A stretch of 64,000 nucleotides of DNA from NCBI GenBank assembly GCA_964508705.1, contig CAZDUS010000001.1:208619-272618 (forward strand), read 5' to 3'. Shown piece by piece: positions 9,051 to 18,255 of this stretch. This DNA is from CAZDUS01 sp964508705. GTDB lineage: Bacteria > Verrucomicrobiota > Kiritimatiellia > CAIKKV01 > CAITUY01. The first letter of the stretch is position 1. Each line of letters starts with the position of its first letter. Below the pieces are notes generated by a model. That model had not been told where the DNA came from. It was given only the letters and a program-made list of their open reading frames with translations, and searched no databases. The position numbers and the translations under genes are program-made.

Positions 9051-9182
9051 ACGTTTCCTTTCAAGAAAAACAGTTTTGGGATCCGGTCAATTAGCCGTGA
9101 CACTAGACACCATTCCGCAGAGGCATTCAACTTTAAAGAAAGCAATTGAATCGGGCACATCTCGGTGTTTTGACTCAATCTC

Positions 9183-9234
9183 GTAGGGGCATCGCTTGTC
9201 GACGCCCGCAGGTGCCGGCAAGCGATGCCCCTAC
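9183..9234. repeat. Inverted repeat flanking a 20-bp loop
   Basis: GTAGGGGCATCGCTTG (9183-9198) and its exact complement CAAGCGATGCCCCTAC (9219-9234) form a 16-bp perfect stem. It lies in the gap between two minus-strand genes without a T-run, so it looks like a REP or MITE-type element rather than a terminator. Confidence 0.75.
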
Positions 9235-9285
9235 AAATACGCAATGTTTGTCAAAATTGGAAATGCGCACGGAGAATTACCAGCG

Positions 9286-10746
9286 CTATTCAGATGGAGC
9301 CGATGGCTGCTGAGCAGGCGGGATTTTAGTGCCCGGATAGAGCGTCCTCTGGCAGTCGGGACAGAATCCATGGGAGAAGTTTGTGCCGGCGTGGTCCCGG
9401 ATATAGGCCTCAAGCTGATTCCAGTGTCCCTTATCATCGCGGATCTTTTTACACACGCAACAAATGGGGAGCATGGAGCCCAAGGTTTTCACATTCTCGT
9501 GAGCCTGCATCAATTCATCTATGTTGGCCTGCAACATCTGGTTGGTTCTGTCCAATTCGGCAGTTCTTTTGCTGATCCGAGCCTCCAGTGTCTCGGTGTT
9601 CAGGCGGATCTTGCTGCTCATTTCGGAGAATGTTTGTTCAAGCATTCCGATTTCATCGCGCCGATCCGTGGTTGGTGTCACTGAATAGTTACCACTGGGA
9701 ATACGCTTCGCCATATCAGTGACATCGGCCAGTGGTTTCAGCACCAAGGAGTTCACGACGGCCCAAGCAAGAAAGACCAGTAGCAGTCCCGTGATCATGC
9801 TCAACAGGAATAGAGGGCGGAAGAACGGATGATGTAGAACCCTGCGCGAATCTATAAGTGTGATTTCGATCCAGTCCAGATCCTTGATATAAGTGGCGCC
9901 CACGAGTAATTTTTTCCCGCCGACCTTGGCCCGGAATGTTTCCGCCTGGTTTCCTGCCCGGAGCCTTGAGACGGCATCCTGTAGCCGATCCACATCGGAT
10001 GGGTCTTGGAAAATGCGATGGATGGTGGAGCGGTCAGTATCGCTTTTGGTCAGTGAATGATGATCAATCAGCGCTCGATTCTGGTGCGCCTGAATGGCCA
10101 GGCGATGATCCAGCAGGATGTGTTCGATACCTGGTTCGGAAGTGTCGACAAAGGACTTTAGGAATTTGGAAAGCTCCAGCCCGGTGCCGGCGACGCCGAG
10201 GGGGGCCCCATCCGGAGATTTAATCAAAACATTGATCCACACCTTGTGAACGTCCAGCACGTCGTCATAGTTAACATTGAGCGCGTAATCCTTGACGTTC
10301 CGCATGGTAGCGAAGAACCAGGCATCCTTTGACTGTTCCGGGGAGAGCGTGTACACCAGCTCCCTCCCAGCGTAACTGTTGCTGACATCGTTGAAATAGT
10401 AATGATGTGACGAATCGAGGGCAACAAACCAACTGCCTTCGGCGAGACGCTGCCTGAAACTTTCCAATTCATCCAATGCCTGCCGCCGCAGGGTCGCGTC
10501 ATGTTCGTTCCAAACCCAGCGCTTGATGACAGGAGACGAAGCCAGTTGGCGGGCCAAGGCCAGTTCTCTGGCCAAGGGCTCCTGCAATAACGCCTTGTTC
10601 GCCAGAGCGTATTTTGCCGCATAACGAATCTCCATGTCATCCGCCAAGTGGCCCAGAACCAATTGAAAGGCAATGTAGGCGAATAACCCTGTGAAGGCAT
10701 ATACACCGAGAAACAGAAGAAAACTCTTTTGTTTGATTGTCCTCAT
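9286..10746 (-). CDS. Membrane sensor with periplasmic Cache-like domain, HAMP and C-terminal Cys module
   Basis: I start it at MRTIKQKSF (10746); 486 residues. A first membrane segment lies at about 8-30. A long periplasmic region (about 31-290) resembles double-Cache sensors (contains WFFATMRNVKDYALNVNYDD and VAGTGLELSKFL). A second membrane segment lies at about 310-330, followed by HAMP (ADVTDMAKRIPSGNYSV) and a coiled coil to about 420. It ends in a small cysteine module, CCVCKKIRDDKGHW (429-442) plus CPDC (462-465), of a kind seen at the end of many two-component and PAS proteins. There is no kinase, cyclase or methyl-accepting domain, so how the signal is passed on is unclear. Confidence 0.82.
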   Translation of the reverse strand: MRTIKQKSFLLFLGVYAFTGLFAYIAFQLVLGHLADDMEIRYAAKYALANKALLQEPLARELALARQLASSPVIKRWVWNEHDATLRRQALDELESFRQRLAEGSWFVALDSSHHYYFNDVSNSYAGRELVYTLSPEQSKDAWFFATMRNVKDYALNVNYDDVLDVHKVWINVLIKSPDGAPLGVAGTGLELSKFLKSFVDTSEPGIEHILLDHRLAIQAHQNRALIDHHSLTKSDTDRSTIHRIFQDPSDVDRLQDAVSRLRAGNQAETFRAKVGGKKLLVGATYIKDLDWIEITLIDSRRVLHHPFFRPLFLLSMITGLLLVFLAWAVVNSLVLKPLADVTDMAKRIPSGNYSVTPTTDRRDEIGMLEQTFSEMSSKIRLNTETLEARISKRTAELDRTNQMLQANIDELMQAHENVKTLGSMLPICCVCKKIRDDKGHWNQLEAYIRDHAGTNFSHGFCPDCQRTLYPGTKIPPAQQPSAPSE

Positions 10747-10859
10747 TTTCGTCAACGGGACCGATCTTCTGCCGCAGGAAACAACATTAATTCTGAGATG
10801 TGATTCTAGCACAGGTGATAGCATCGGGCCATATAAAGCGGAATAGGTCTTGTGTGACG

Positions 10860-11072
10860 TCGCTCGGAATAGCGGATCATGGCGTCACGTGTGCGTTGTC
10901 GCAATTGCCGCCGACCGACATGGTTTACCTAAAAGGGCTTATAGAAGCTGGCAAGTTAAGAACTGATATTGATAGGCGATATGATCTCGAAAAAGTAGTT
11001 GAGACTCACAGGCATATGGATAAAGGCCACAGAAAGGAAGCGTTGTTATATAAATATCCAGGGCGGCTGTGA
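10860..11072 (+). pseudogene. C-terminal fragment of a zinc-type alcohol dehydrogenase/quinone oxidoreductase
   Basis: Within an open frame, residues coded by 10917-11036 (DMVYLKGLIEAGKLRTDIDR, then RYDLEKVVETHRHMDKGH) match the conserved end of MDR-superfamily oxidoreductases, where a DLxxLKELIEAGKxxPVIDRRY block precedes the final helix and strand. The nucleotide-binding and catalytic domains are absent upstream, the last beta strand is lost, and no promoter is apparent. This is a relic rather than a working gene. Confidence 0.7.
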
Positions 11073-11110
11073 CTTGACTTTGCGGGATGGCTGTGGACAC
11101 TGACTGTTCC

Positions 11111-11440
11111 ATGAATACTACACCTGCTGAATTTAATAATGTAACCGCTGTTGCCAAAGCCAATGTGTATTTTGACGGCAAGGTGGTCAGCCATAGCATC
11201 CTGTTACCAGACGGAAGCAAGAAGACCCTGGGATTGATCCATCCGGGTAAATTCCATTTCGGAACTGACAAGGCGGAAAGAATGGAAATTATCGCCGGAC
11301 AATGCCGTGTCAAACTGGATGGTGTGGCGGAACTGAAGACATGCTCTGCCGGGCAAGCGTTTGAGGTGCCTGCCAAGTCGGGATTCGATATTGAGATTGA
11401 ATCCGGGATATGCGAGTACGTCTGCTCGTTTATTCAGTAA
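11111..11440 (+). CDS. ppnP: Pyrimidine/purine nucleoside phosphorylase PpnP (DUF1255)
   Basis: This 109-residue single-domain cupin cleaves purine and pyrimidine nucleosides with phosphate to sugar-1-phosphate and free base, in the cytoplasm. Conserved blocks are present: FNNVTAVAKANVYFDGKVVS, the LGLIHPGKFHFGTDKAERME block, and GQAFEVPAKSGFDI. I chose the ATG at 11111 because MNTTPAEFNN matches the family start; the frame opens 24 bases earlier. It directly follows the oxidoreductase relic and ends 6 bases from the convergent GH30 stop. Confidence 0.92.
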   Translation: MNTTPAEFNNVTAVAKANVYFDGKVVSHSILLPDGSKKTLGLIHPGKFHFGTDKAERMEIIAGQCRVKLDGVAELKTCSAGQAFEVPAKSGFDIEIESGICEYVCSFIQ

Positions 11441-11446
11441 AGCCGC

Positions 11447-12790
11447 TTAAATAACGAGCGTATTGAAAGAATCGGCTGGCAGAATCGCTGAATAAGCCAC
11501 CGACGAATCGCGTACGGAAATGCACTTTTCCCGGTTAAAGGGGTTTCTGATTACAAGCACAAGCTTTCCGTTGCATCGGTATGCGATGCTGTTGCCTGAA
11601 AAGGGGCCTGACAACTCGACTCTCCTTGCTCCCGCATGAATGAAATCTGAAAAATGGCGCATGAGGTAAAATTCGTGTGTCCGGGTCAGTTGCCCTGTTG
11701 CCAGATTGACTGTGTAGAGTGAATTTTGCTTCCAGCCCCAAGTGCTTTTGCCATCTTCTGCCAGTATCATATTCCAATAAATGTAGGCGCAGACATCATT
11801 GGTCAGATAGTGATAAAAGAGGTCGAACACATAGCTCGCATACTCCCACGAATTGAGACCGTCTCCGCATTCATTCTCGGTCTGCATGATGGGAAGTTCC
11901 GGATAGGCAAGCCGGGTCCGCTGAACCGCATACTTTCCAGCCCATTGATAACTGGCACCGGTAACATATTCGCGCACCTTTTTATCTTCGAGAATGTGAT
12001 TAAGATAATGGTTGAAACTGGTAGAGATAAAACGCTTGTCAGTTTCAGGGCCGTTGAGGGTTCCCAGCCAGATTTCCGTGTCTACGCCCTCTTTCTTGAA
12101 TAGCGGACCAAGATAATCGCGTACAAAGCGCTTCATCTCTTCGCCTGACATCAGGCAGGAAGGAAAGAGTTGCGCCGAAACTGGCTCATTCTGGACATGA
12201 ACCTGATCAATGGGAATCCCTTCGTTTTTGTAGGCACGTACAAACTTAAGAAAATAGAGTGCATAGGCCTTCAGCACCTCCGGCTCTTGTTTGAGCGATC
12301 CGCCATTGTAAATCGGAGGCGTTTTAAGCCATATCGGAGGACTCCAGGGAGAAGCGAAAAACTTTAGAGTGGGTTGTCTTTTTTGGGCTTCACGGATGAA
12401 AGGGATCAGTGCCTCTTTGTCCCGATCGACGGTGAAGTTCTCCATGGCAAAATCACTGGCGGTTTCGTTACAACTGTACCAGTCTCGGGCAAAGTCACTT
12501 GCCCCAATGGGAATACGGCATAATTCGAAGGAAAGCGCCTTGCCTGGGGAAAAAAGCTCTGCGAACACGATGTTCAGGTCAGCTTCCGAGAGCACGGAGA
12601 GCGCATCCCATCCGAGCTCGTTGAAGCATCCGCCAAAGCCGAGAAACTTTCGTTCCTGCTCTTTACCGGTTTGCAGCAACTCTGCTTCGTTAAGGCTAGC
12701 AGCACTTTCTTGATGGATGTTCCAAGGTGCTTTCCTTGTCGTGCTGATGTGGATTATTATAACCTCTTCTGCTTGTGATAATTTTTCAAT
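11447..12790 (-). CDS. Glycoside hydrolase family 30 (glucosylceramidase-like), start codon uncertain
   Basis: The protein is a GH30-type beta-glycosidase: LGFGGCFNELGWDALS near the N-terminus, LCRIPIGASDFA, FASPWSPPIWLKT, the acid/base glutamate in HVQNEP (about residue 202) and the nucleophile in IMQTENECG (about 305). The C-terminus has the beta-sandwich of the family. Coding similarity extends past the nearest TTG (12679): residues such as STTRKAPWNIHQES read in frame up to about 12790, yet no ATG, GTG or earlier TTG exists before the in-frame stop at 12863. An ATT at 12788-12790, preceded by AGGA 5 bases away, is the best candidate start. No signal peptide, so the product is probably cytoplasmic or the gene is damaged at its 5' end. 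Confidence 0.82.
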   Translation of the reverse strand: MEKLSQAEEVIIIHISTTRKAPWNIHQESAASLNEAELLQTGKEQERKFLGFGGCFNELGWDALSVLSEADLNIVFAELFSPGKALSFELCRIPIGASDFARDWYSCNETASDFAMENFTVDRDKEALIPFIREAQKRQPTLKFFASPWSPPIWLKTPPIYNGGSLKQEPEVLKAYALYFLKFVRAYKNEGIPIDQVHVQNEPVSAQLFPSCLMSGEEMKRFVRDYLGPLFKKEGVDTEIWLGTLNGPETDKRFISTSFNHYLNHILEDKKVREYVTGASYQWAGKYAVQRTRLAYPELPIMQTENECGDGLNSWEYASYVFDLFYHYLTNDVCAYIYWNMILAEDGKSTWGWKQNSLYTVNLATGQLTRTHEFYLMRHFSDFIHAGARRVELSGPFSGNSIAYRCNGKLVLVIRNPFNREKCISVRDSSVAYSAILPADSFNTLVI

Positions 12791-12991
12791 GGCAGTCCTG
12801 GCCGAAACCGCCTGAGAAGCATTTTCACGGGGGGAAACGGTAGCAGAGGTATGGAGAAAGCGTCAAGATAAGCGAAGTGGGCGAAGCTGTGTGACATTCA
12901 CCCCGTTTACAACGCGCCCATTTCTGGCGCACACACGACGTGGCACCCTGTCGCCGCTAGCGCGGCTCAGCGTAATCGTCACCGTTGGGGA

Positions 12992-15900
12992 CTACAGCGT
13001 CAGCAGGTCCTGGATGTTTTCCCAGGTCATTGAGGTGAAGGCGTTTTCACTGGTAGACAGGGTGGCGTCGATGACGGCCTTCTTTTGATTCTGCAAAGCC
13101 AAGACCTTTTCTTCCACCGTGCCCTTGGTGATGAGCTTGATGCTGTATACGGTGCGCTTTTGCCCGATACGATGGGCTCGGTCGGTGGCTTGATTTTCCA
13201 CGGCGGGATTCCACCACGGATCAAAGTGAATAACCATGTCGGCGCCGGTGAGGTTGAGTCCTGTTCCACCGGCTTTGAGACTGATCAGGAAGACTGGGAT
13301 GGATCGGTCGGTGTTGAAGCGGTGAACCTCGGCCATGCGGTCCTTGGTGGCCCCGTCGAGATAGCAATATGAAATCTGGCGGTGATCCATCTGGTTACGG
13401 AGAATGGTCAGCATGGACACGAACTGGCTGAAGACCAGGACGCGGTGGCCACCGTCCAACGCCTCGTCGAGCAATTCGAAGAAGAGTTCCATCTTGGCCG
13501 ACGGGGCTTCGACCTGCAGGCCCTGGAGTTTGAGAAGGTCCAAATGACAGCAGGCCTGACGCAGGCGCAGGAGGGTTTTGAGGACTTCCATGCGGGAGCG
13601 CTGGAAACCCTGCTTGGCGACAAGATCGGTCAGGCGGCGGCGGGAGGAATCCACGAGTTCCTTGTAGACGGCTTTCTGATCGGCGCTGAGCGAGCAGGTG
13701 GCCAAACGCTCGATACGCGGCGGCAGGTCGCGTGCGACCTCGACTTTCAGGCGACGCATCAGGAAGGGTTGGAGTTTGCGGCGGAGTCGGAGCTGTGCGG
13801 CTTGCGCCTCGGGGCCGCCTTGTCCGATAGGGAGTTCGTAATGCTGGCGGAAGGAGTCGTGCGAGCCCAGGTATTTCGGCATCAGGAAGTCCATGATTGA
13901 CCAGAGGTCCGAGACGCCGTTCTCGATGGGGGTACCGGTGAGAACCACCTTGTGGAAGGCGCGGATTTCCTTGGCGGTGATAGCGTTCTGGGTGGACCGG
14001 TTCTTAATGTGCTGGGCCTCGTCGAGCACCATCACGGAAAATTCCATTTCCCGGTAGTGGGCGATGTCTCGGCGGAGGAGGGCGTAGGAGGTTACGATGA
14101 TATGCGCGTTTGGAGCCTCAGCCCATTTGCTGTGGCGATCGCTACCGGAGATGGGTAGAACTTTAAGTGAACTGACAAATTTTTGGGCTTCCTCGGCCCA
14201 GTTATTGACCAAGCTGGTCGGGCAGATAATCAGGGCGGGCTTGTTGCGAGCCGCAGGATGATGGCGTTCCAGTTGAAGCCACGTCAATGTTTGAAGCGTC
14301 TTCCCCAGTCCCATCTCGTCGGCGAGGATGCCGCCGAAGGTATTGACTTCCAGGAAGCGCAGCCAGTTGACGCCTTCCTTCTGGTAGGGGCGCAGGATGG
14401 AGTCGAGGGTGGTCGGGAGTGGCACTGGCTCGGCGGCCTGAAGTCGTGCCTGACGCTCGGCGGAGACGCGCCATGGGGCGGGGGCTTCCACGTCCACGCC
14501 ATCGAGGGCGTCGAGGGAGGTTTTGACGTATGAGGAATAGACGGCGGGCATACGGAAGGCGCCGGGCCTACTGCCTTCGCCGCTGGAGCAATCGCGGAAG
14601 ACCTCCATCATGGAGTCGATGGCGGCGGAATCGAGGAGGATGGTTCGGCCGTTGCGTTCAATAAAGGCTTCGCCTTTCAGGAGCGCGCGTTGGATGTCCG
14701 TCGGGGCGAGGCGGTTGCCGCCACCGTCCTCGAAATCGAAGCCGACTTCGAACCAGCCCGGCTGATCGCCTTCACTGTTGATGGTGACGACCGGGGTGGC
14801 GAAGTCCATGGATTCCATGACGCCACCGATGCGGCCTTCGAGTTCCACTCGCCAGCCGGAGCGACGCAGGGCGGGGACGTGACTGCCGAGGAAGTTCAGG
14901 ACTTCGCGGCACCCTACGATGGAGGACAGAGAGTCGCCGGTTTCGCCGGAGACACCGAAGGAGGCCAGTGTTGAGAGGGCGGCTTTTTCCGCTGGCATAT
15001 TCCGAACGGTGTAGCGCATGAGGTCGGAGGGATCAGGGATGGCGAAGTGGCCCGCCATGTCATTCTTGCCGGCAACCAGGCGGACGCCTTCGTAGTCGGC
15101 GTGGACAGTTGCGGCGAGAGAGGCGGGACTGCCCCGGATGGTAAGACGGAAACGGGGTTCGGCGGGCTCAATGGTGAACAGGTCGATGGAGAGATCGCTT
15201 TCGCCCCGCATGAATCCCGAGAGGATTGGCCACTCGGCTTGCATGAAGCGGGGGACTGACTGGCGCGGAATGATGACGGGCTCGGAATAGATGGAGCGGA
15301 TGGGTTCGGGAAGGAGTTTCTCGAGGGGCCAGAAATGGCGGGTCCCAAAGACCCAGCCGTGCCGTCCGGTGACGAGGTAGAACGGGGTTTCGGTGGGCTT
15401 CATGAACGGGATTTCCGTGTGAAGGATCAGGATGAGTTCGCCGTTATCCCGGTCGAGATCGAGTTGGAGGAAAGAGACGAGGCGCGTGGCGGCGATGGTG
15501 ATGGGGTTTGGTTGTCCTTCCTCCATCAGGTTCATGCCTTGCATCAGGTGGAGCAGGGAAAGGAAGTCGTGAGGTGATAGGTCCATTTTGCCGCGGGCCG
15601 GGCCTTCGGCGATATCCTCGAGGACGAATAGGATGGATTCGTCCTTCTGGGAGAGGCCGAGGCAGAGGCCGGAGGCGACCTGATCGGCGAGGACGACCTC
15701 GTTGTTGGTGGCGATGGCGACGGTGATGGGGATCCGGCCGGCCTTGACGCCATCGCGCCACGCGGCGCCGAGGGTCAGGATGAGCCGTGCGGCGATACTG
15801 CCGGGTTCCCCGAGCCGTGCGCGCTTGACGTAGTTGTTATCCGAGAGCGATGCCATACGGGCGGCGCGGCGTAGCTCCTCTTTCTTGGCGGCCTCGATTT

Positions 15901-16198
15901 CTGGATTGTTGTTCCTGCGGATAAGCTCAAGGCAGAGGGCCACAACGTGGGAGCAGATGATGCCGCGTTCCTTGCTGTCGCGGCAGGGGCAGTGATTTTC
16001 GGCGGAGCCATCCTGCCGGATACGCACGGAGGTCTTGAGTGGGCGGTTACTCCAGAGAATGGTGCCGTTGACGTAAGGGGGCGTGAAGGACACCTCTTGA
16101 ACGAGATTACGCTCGGCAAGGGTCTGGGCGTCGCGGAAGACGCGGTGTCCGGCCCAGTTGATGAGCACCTGATGCGTGATTGGAAGGCGTGGAGGCAT
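12992..16198 (-). CDS. SNF2-family helicase with N-terminal SWIM zinc finger
   Basis: This is a 1068-residue ATP-dependent DNA translocase of the Swi2/Snf2 class. The SWIM finger is CPC...CSH with C70, C72, C82 and H84. A long middle domain of unknown function follows. The ATPase core begins near 605 (LRPYQKEGVNWLRFLE), with motif I in LADEMGLGKT (about 625-635), the DEAQ box (about 724), motif III LTGTPIENG, and the C-terminal helicase lobe with motif VI TDRAHRIGQKR (about 1005). Bacterial proteins of this layout are linked to nucleoid or transcription functions, but no role is proven. Its ATG lies 3 bases after the prmA stop, implying coupled translation in an rnhC-prmA-SNF2 operon. Confidence 0.95.
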   Translation of the reverse strand: MPPRLPITHQVLINWAGHRVFRDAQTLAERNLVQEVSFTPPYVNGTILWSNRPLKTSVRIRQDGSAENHCPCRDSKERGIICSHVVALCLELIRRNNNPEIEAAKKEELRRAARMASLSDNNYVKRARLGEPGSIAARLILTLGAAWRDGVKAGRIPITVAIATNNEVVLADQVASGLCLGLSQKDESILFVLEDIAEGPARGKMDLSPHDFLSLLHLMQGMNLMEEGQPNPITIAATRLVSFLQLDLDRDNGELILILHTEIPFMKPTETPFYLVTGRHGWVFGTRHFWPLEKLLPEPIRSIYSEPVIIPRQSVPRFMQAEWPILSGFMRGESDLSIDLFTIEPAEPRFRLTIRGSPASLAATVHADYEGVRLVAGKNDMAGHFAIPDPSDLMRYTVRNMPAEKAALSTLASFGVSGETGDSLSSIVGCREVLNFLGSHVPALRRSGWRVELEGRIGGVMESMDFATPVVTINSEGDQPGWFEVGFDFEDGGGNRLAPTDIQRALLKGEAFIERNGRTILLDSAAIDSMMEVFRDCSSGEGSRPGAFRMPAVYSSYVKTSLDALDGVDVEAPAPWRVSAERQARLQAAEPVPLPTTLDSILRPYQKEGVNWLRFLEVNTFGGILADEMGLGKTLQTLTWLQLERHHPAARNKPALIICPTSLVNNWAEEAQKFVSSLKVLPISGSDRHSKWAEAPNAHIIVTSYALLRRDIAHYREMEFSVMVLDEAQHIKNRSTQNAITAKEIRAFHKVVLTGTPIENGVSDLWSIMDFLMPKYLGSHDSFRQHYELPIGQGGPEAQAAQLRLRRKLQPFLMRRLKVEVARDLPPRIERLATCSLSADQKAVYKELVDSSRRRLTDLVAKQGFQRSRMEVLKTLLRLRQACCHLDLLKLQGLQVEAPSAKMELFFELLDEALDGGHRVLVFSQFVSMLTILRNQMDHRQISYCYLDGATKDRMAEVHRFNTDRSIPVFLISLKAGGTGLNLTGADMVIHFDPWWNPAVENQATDRAHRIGQKRTVYSIKLITKGTVEEKVLALQNQKKAVIDATLSTSENAFTSMTWENIQDLLTL

Positions 16199-16201
16199 AA
16201 G

Positions 16202-17095
16202 TTAACTTACGGGGCGTTTCATCCAAAGGGAGGTCCATTCACCAAGTACGAGAGAATCGTGGAGTTCAAAGCCCTGCGCGACGAAGGCGGCGATGACGTC
16301 ATCGGCCTGCGGGTTGAGAATTCCGGAGAGGATGAGCGATGCGGATGGGTTTTTCGCAACAAGAGGGGTGAGGATGGATGCGTATTGGATGAGAACCACG
16401 GCTAGGATGTTGGCGACCACGACGTCGAAGGGCTGAGAATCCTGCAGGGTGGCCAGATCGGCGACCCCGAAGTTGATGGCGGTCGTGACTCCATTGAGGT
16501 CGGCGTTTTCGCGGGCGACGCGGATGGACTCCGGATCGTTATCGAGGGCGGTGACTCCGGAGAATCCCAGCCGAACAGCTGCAATGGAGAGGATGCCGGA
16601 TCCACAGCCGACGTCTATCAGGCGTAGAGAGGGATTGGTCATGGCGATGGTATCCATGAAGCAGAGACAGCCGCGGGTGGTGCCGTGCTGTCCGGTGCCG
16701 AAGCTCATACCGGGATCGATTTCAAGAACGATGTCGCCCGGTGCCGGACTGCAGGGTTCCCAGGAGGGTTTGATCCAGATCCTGTCGGAAACTTTTTCGG
16801 TATGAAAGAAACGTTTCCATGCCTCGGCCCAGTTTTCGACGGGGAGTGGTGCAGTGGTGGCTGTCCAGGCGGCGTTTGGGAATTGGCTTTTGACCAAGGT
16901 TTGCATGGCAGACAGGCGATGTTGAGCCTCAGATTCGCTGGGGCAGAAATACTCGATGCGGGCGAGGTCGCGGTCAGCATCGTACCAGATGGTGCATTGG
17001 TCGTCGGTGTCCAGCACGGCGGCTTCGTCAATGAAGTCGGCGACGGCGGATGTAGTTTCCACGCGGGCGACGTAGAGGGTGGGGTTGGGGGGCAT
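16202..17095 (-). CDS. prmA: Ribosomal protein L11 methyltransferase
   Basis: This 297-residue SAM-dependent enzyme trimethylates ribosomal protein L11. The N-terminal substrate-recognition domain is followed by the linker stretch LEIDPGMSFGTGQHGTTR (about 131-148), SAM motif I DVGCGSGILSIAA (about 165-177), ALDNDPESIRVARENA, and the NPPY-like motif in the PrmA form VVANIL. The length matches the family. The start is the first ATG after rnhC, a 14-base gap. The second gene of the rnhC-prmA-SNF2 operon. Confidence 0.94.
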   Translation of the reverse strand: MPPNPTLYVARVETTSAVADFIDEAAVLDTDDQCTIWYDADRDLARIEYFCPSESEAQHRLSAMQTLVKSQFPNAAWTATTAPLPVENWAEAWKRFFHTEKVSDRIWIKPSWEPCSPAPGDIVLEIDPGMSFGTGQHGTTRGCLCFMDTIAMTNPSLRLIDVGCGSGILSIAAVRLGFSGVTALDNDPESIRVARENADLNGVTTAINFGVADLATLQDSQPFDVVVANILAVVLIQYASILTPLVAKNPSASLILSGILNPQADDVIAAFVAQGFELHDSLVLGEWTSLWMKRPVS

Positions 17096-17109
17096 GGGGT
17101 AGGGGGGGA

Positions 17110-18129
17110 TTAGGGTTCAGGGTCCTTAGGCTTCATAGGGCGTTTGAATTTGTATCCATTGGCGGCGGCGGATGTGGCGGCGCCTGCGGCGCCCAGGATG
17201 GAACGACTTAGGTTGAGGCGGCCCAGCACGGAGTCGGTGGTCTTGAAGTGGCACTTCGCCGTCTGGAGCAGTATGGCGGGTGAGTGTTTTTCGATCAGGG
17301 TTACAGCGGCATTCTGAACCAGGTCCGACGCGCCCTTGGGAAGCTTGACGCCGTGCTGTACGCCGAGTTTGCTGAGCCCTAGAAGGAAGCCCTCGCGGGC
17401 AAGAATCGAGGCGGCGGCCACGGCAACATCCGATTCGGCCTTATGCATCTGGATCAACTCGATCTTGCGGCCTTTCTGCATTAGCGCGCGTTTTACCTGT
17501 TCCTTGCTACCGAACTGGTCGGAGACGGCGCGGGTGCAGGCGGGTACCTTTTCCAGGAGGTTTTCGATGGCGCGGGCATGGCCCCAGGCGAGAAGGTTGT
17601 TCACGCTACGGATCTTGGTGTAGAGCTGATTGTATTTCTCCGGACCGATGGAGATGATGCTGTAGCGGCCGCCGAGCAGTTGGCGGAGATTCTTTGCGAT
17701 TTCGAGGAGTCGCTTATCGCTGGTGATGTTCTTGCTGTCGCGCACGCCCATTTCCTGCATGGCTCTGGTGAGGTTCTGGTCGGTATAGGCGCTGGCGATG
17801 ACGATGGGGCCGAAGAAGTCGCCCTTTCCGCTTTCGTCGACACCGATGTGAGGGGTGAAGGCCTCCGGGTTAACGACTTCCTCGTAGCCCAGTTTGACGG
17901 CCATCAGGACTTGCGGTTCCATGATGAAAGTTACAAAGTCCTGGGCGCCTTTCCCTTGGACGACGCATTTTCCGGACTGGTAGAGGACGATCCGGCAGTC
18001 AGTGGCGTCCACGGCGATGGTGGAATAGGGCACGGTGGCGGGGCGGTAATTGCCCTGTTCGAGAATGAGGATTAGGGCGGCCTGCTGGCCTTCCGTTAGT
18101 GTAAATGTGAAGGAATTACGTTGTTCCAT
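17110..18129 (-). CDS. rnhC: Ribonuclease HIII
   Basis: The protein has 339 residues and removes RNA from RNA-DNA hybrids and misincorporated primers. The N-terminal TBP-like (DUF3378) domain, about 1-90, is the mark of RNase HIII over HII. The catalytic core begins HIGVDESGKGDFFGPIVIAS (about 97-116), holding the DESGKG motif with Asp and Glu ligands; later acidic residues are in MGVRDSKNI and in MHKAESDVAVAAASILAR. The C-terminus is extended by an Ala-rich, basic tail. An AAGGG motif precedes the ATG. It heads a minus-strand operon with prmA and the SNF2 gene. Confidence 0.94.
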   Translation of the reverse strand: MEQRNSFTFTLTEGQQAALILILEQGNYRPATVPYSTIAVDATDCRIVLYQSGKCVVQGKGAQDFVTFIMEPQVLMAVKLGYEEVVNPEAFTPHIGVDESGKGDFFGPIVIASAYTDQNLTRAMQEMGVRDSKNITSDKRLLEIAKNLRQLLGGRYSIISIGPEKYNQLYTKIRSVNNLLAWGHARAIENLLEKVPACTRAVSDQFGSKEQVKRALMQKGRKIELIQMHKAESDVAVAAASILAREGFLLGLSKLGVQHGVKLPKGASDLVQNAAVTLIEKHSPAILLQTAKCHFKTTDSVLGRLNLSRSILGAAGAATSAAANGYKFKRPMKPKDPEP

Positions 18130-18255
18130 AAACCAACCCTTATAGCAGATTGGTTTTATTACACAAGCCCGTCGCAGAGCATGTCCTTGGATTAAACCGA
18201 CGGCTCGCCCGGGATAGCTCGCGTTGGCTTTGAGAGGCTGGGTTCGTGGCTTTGG

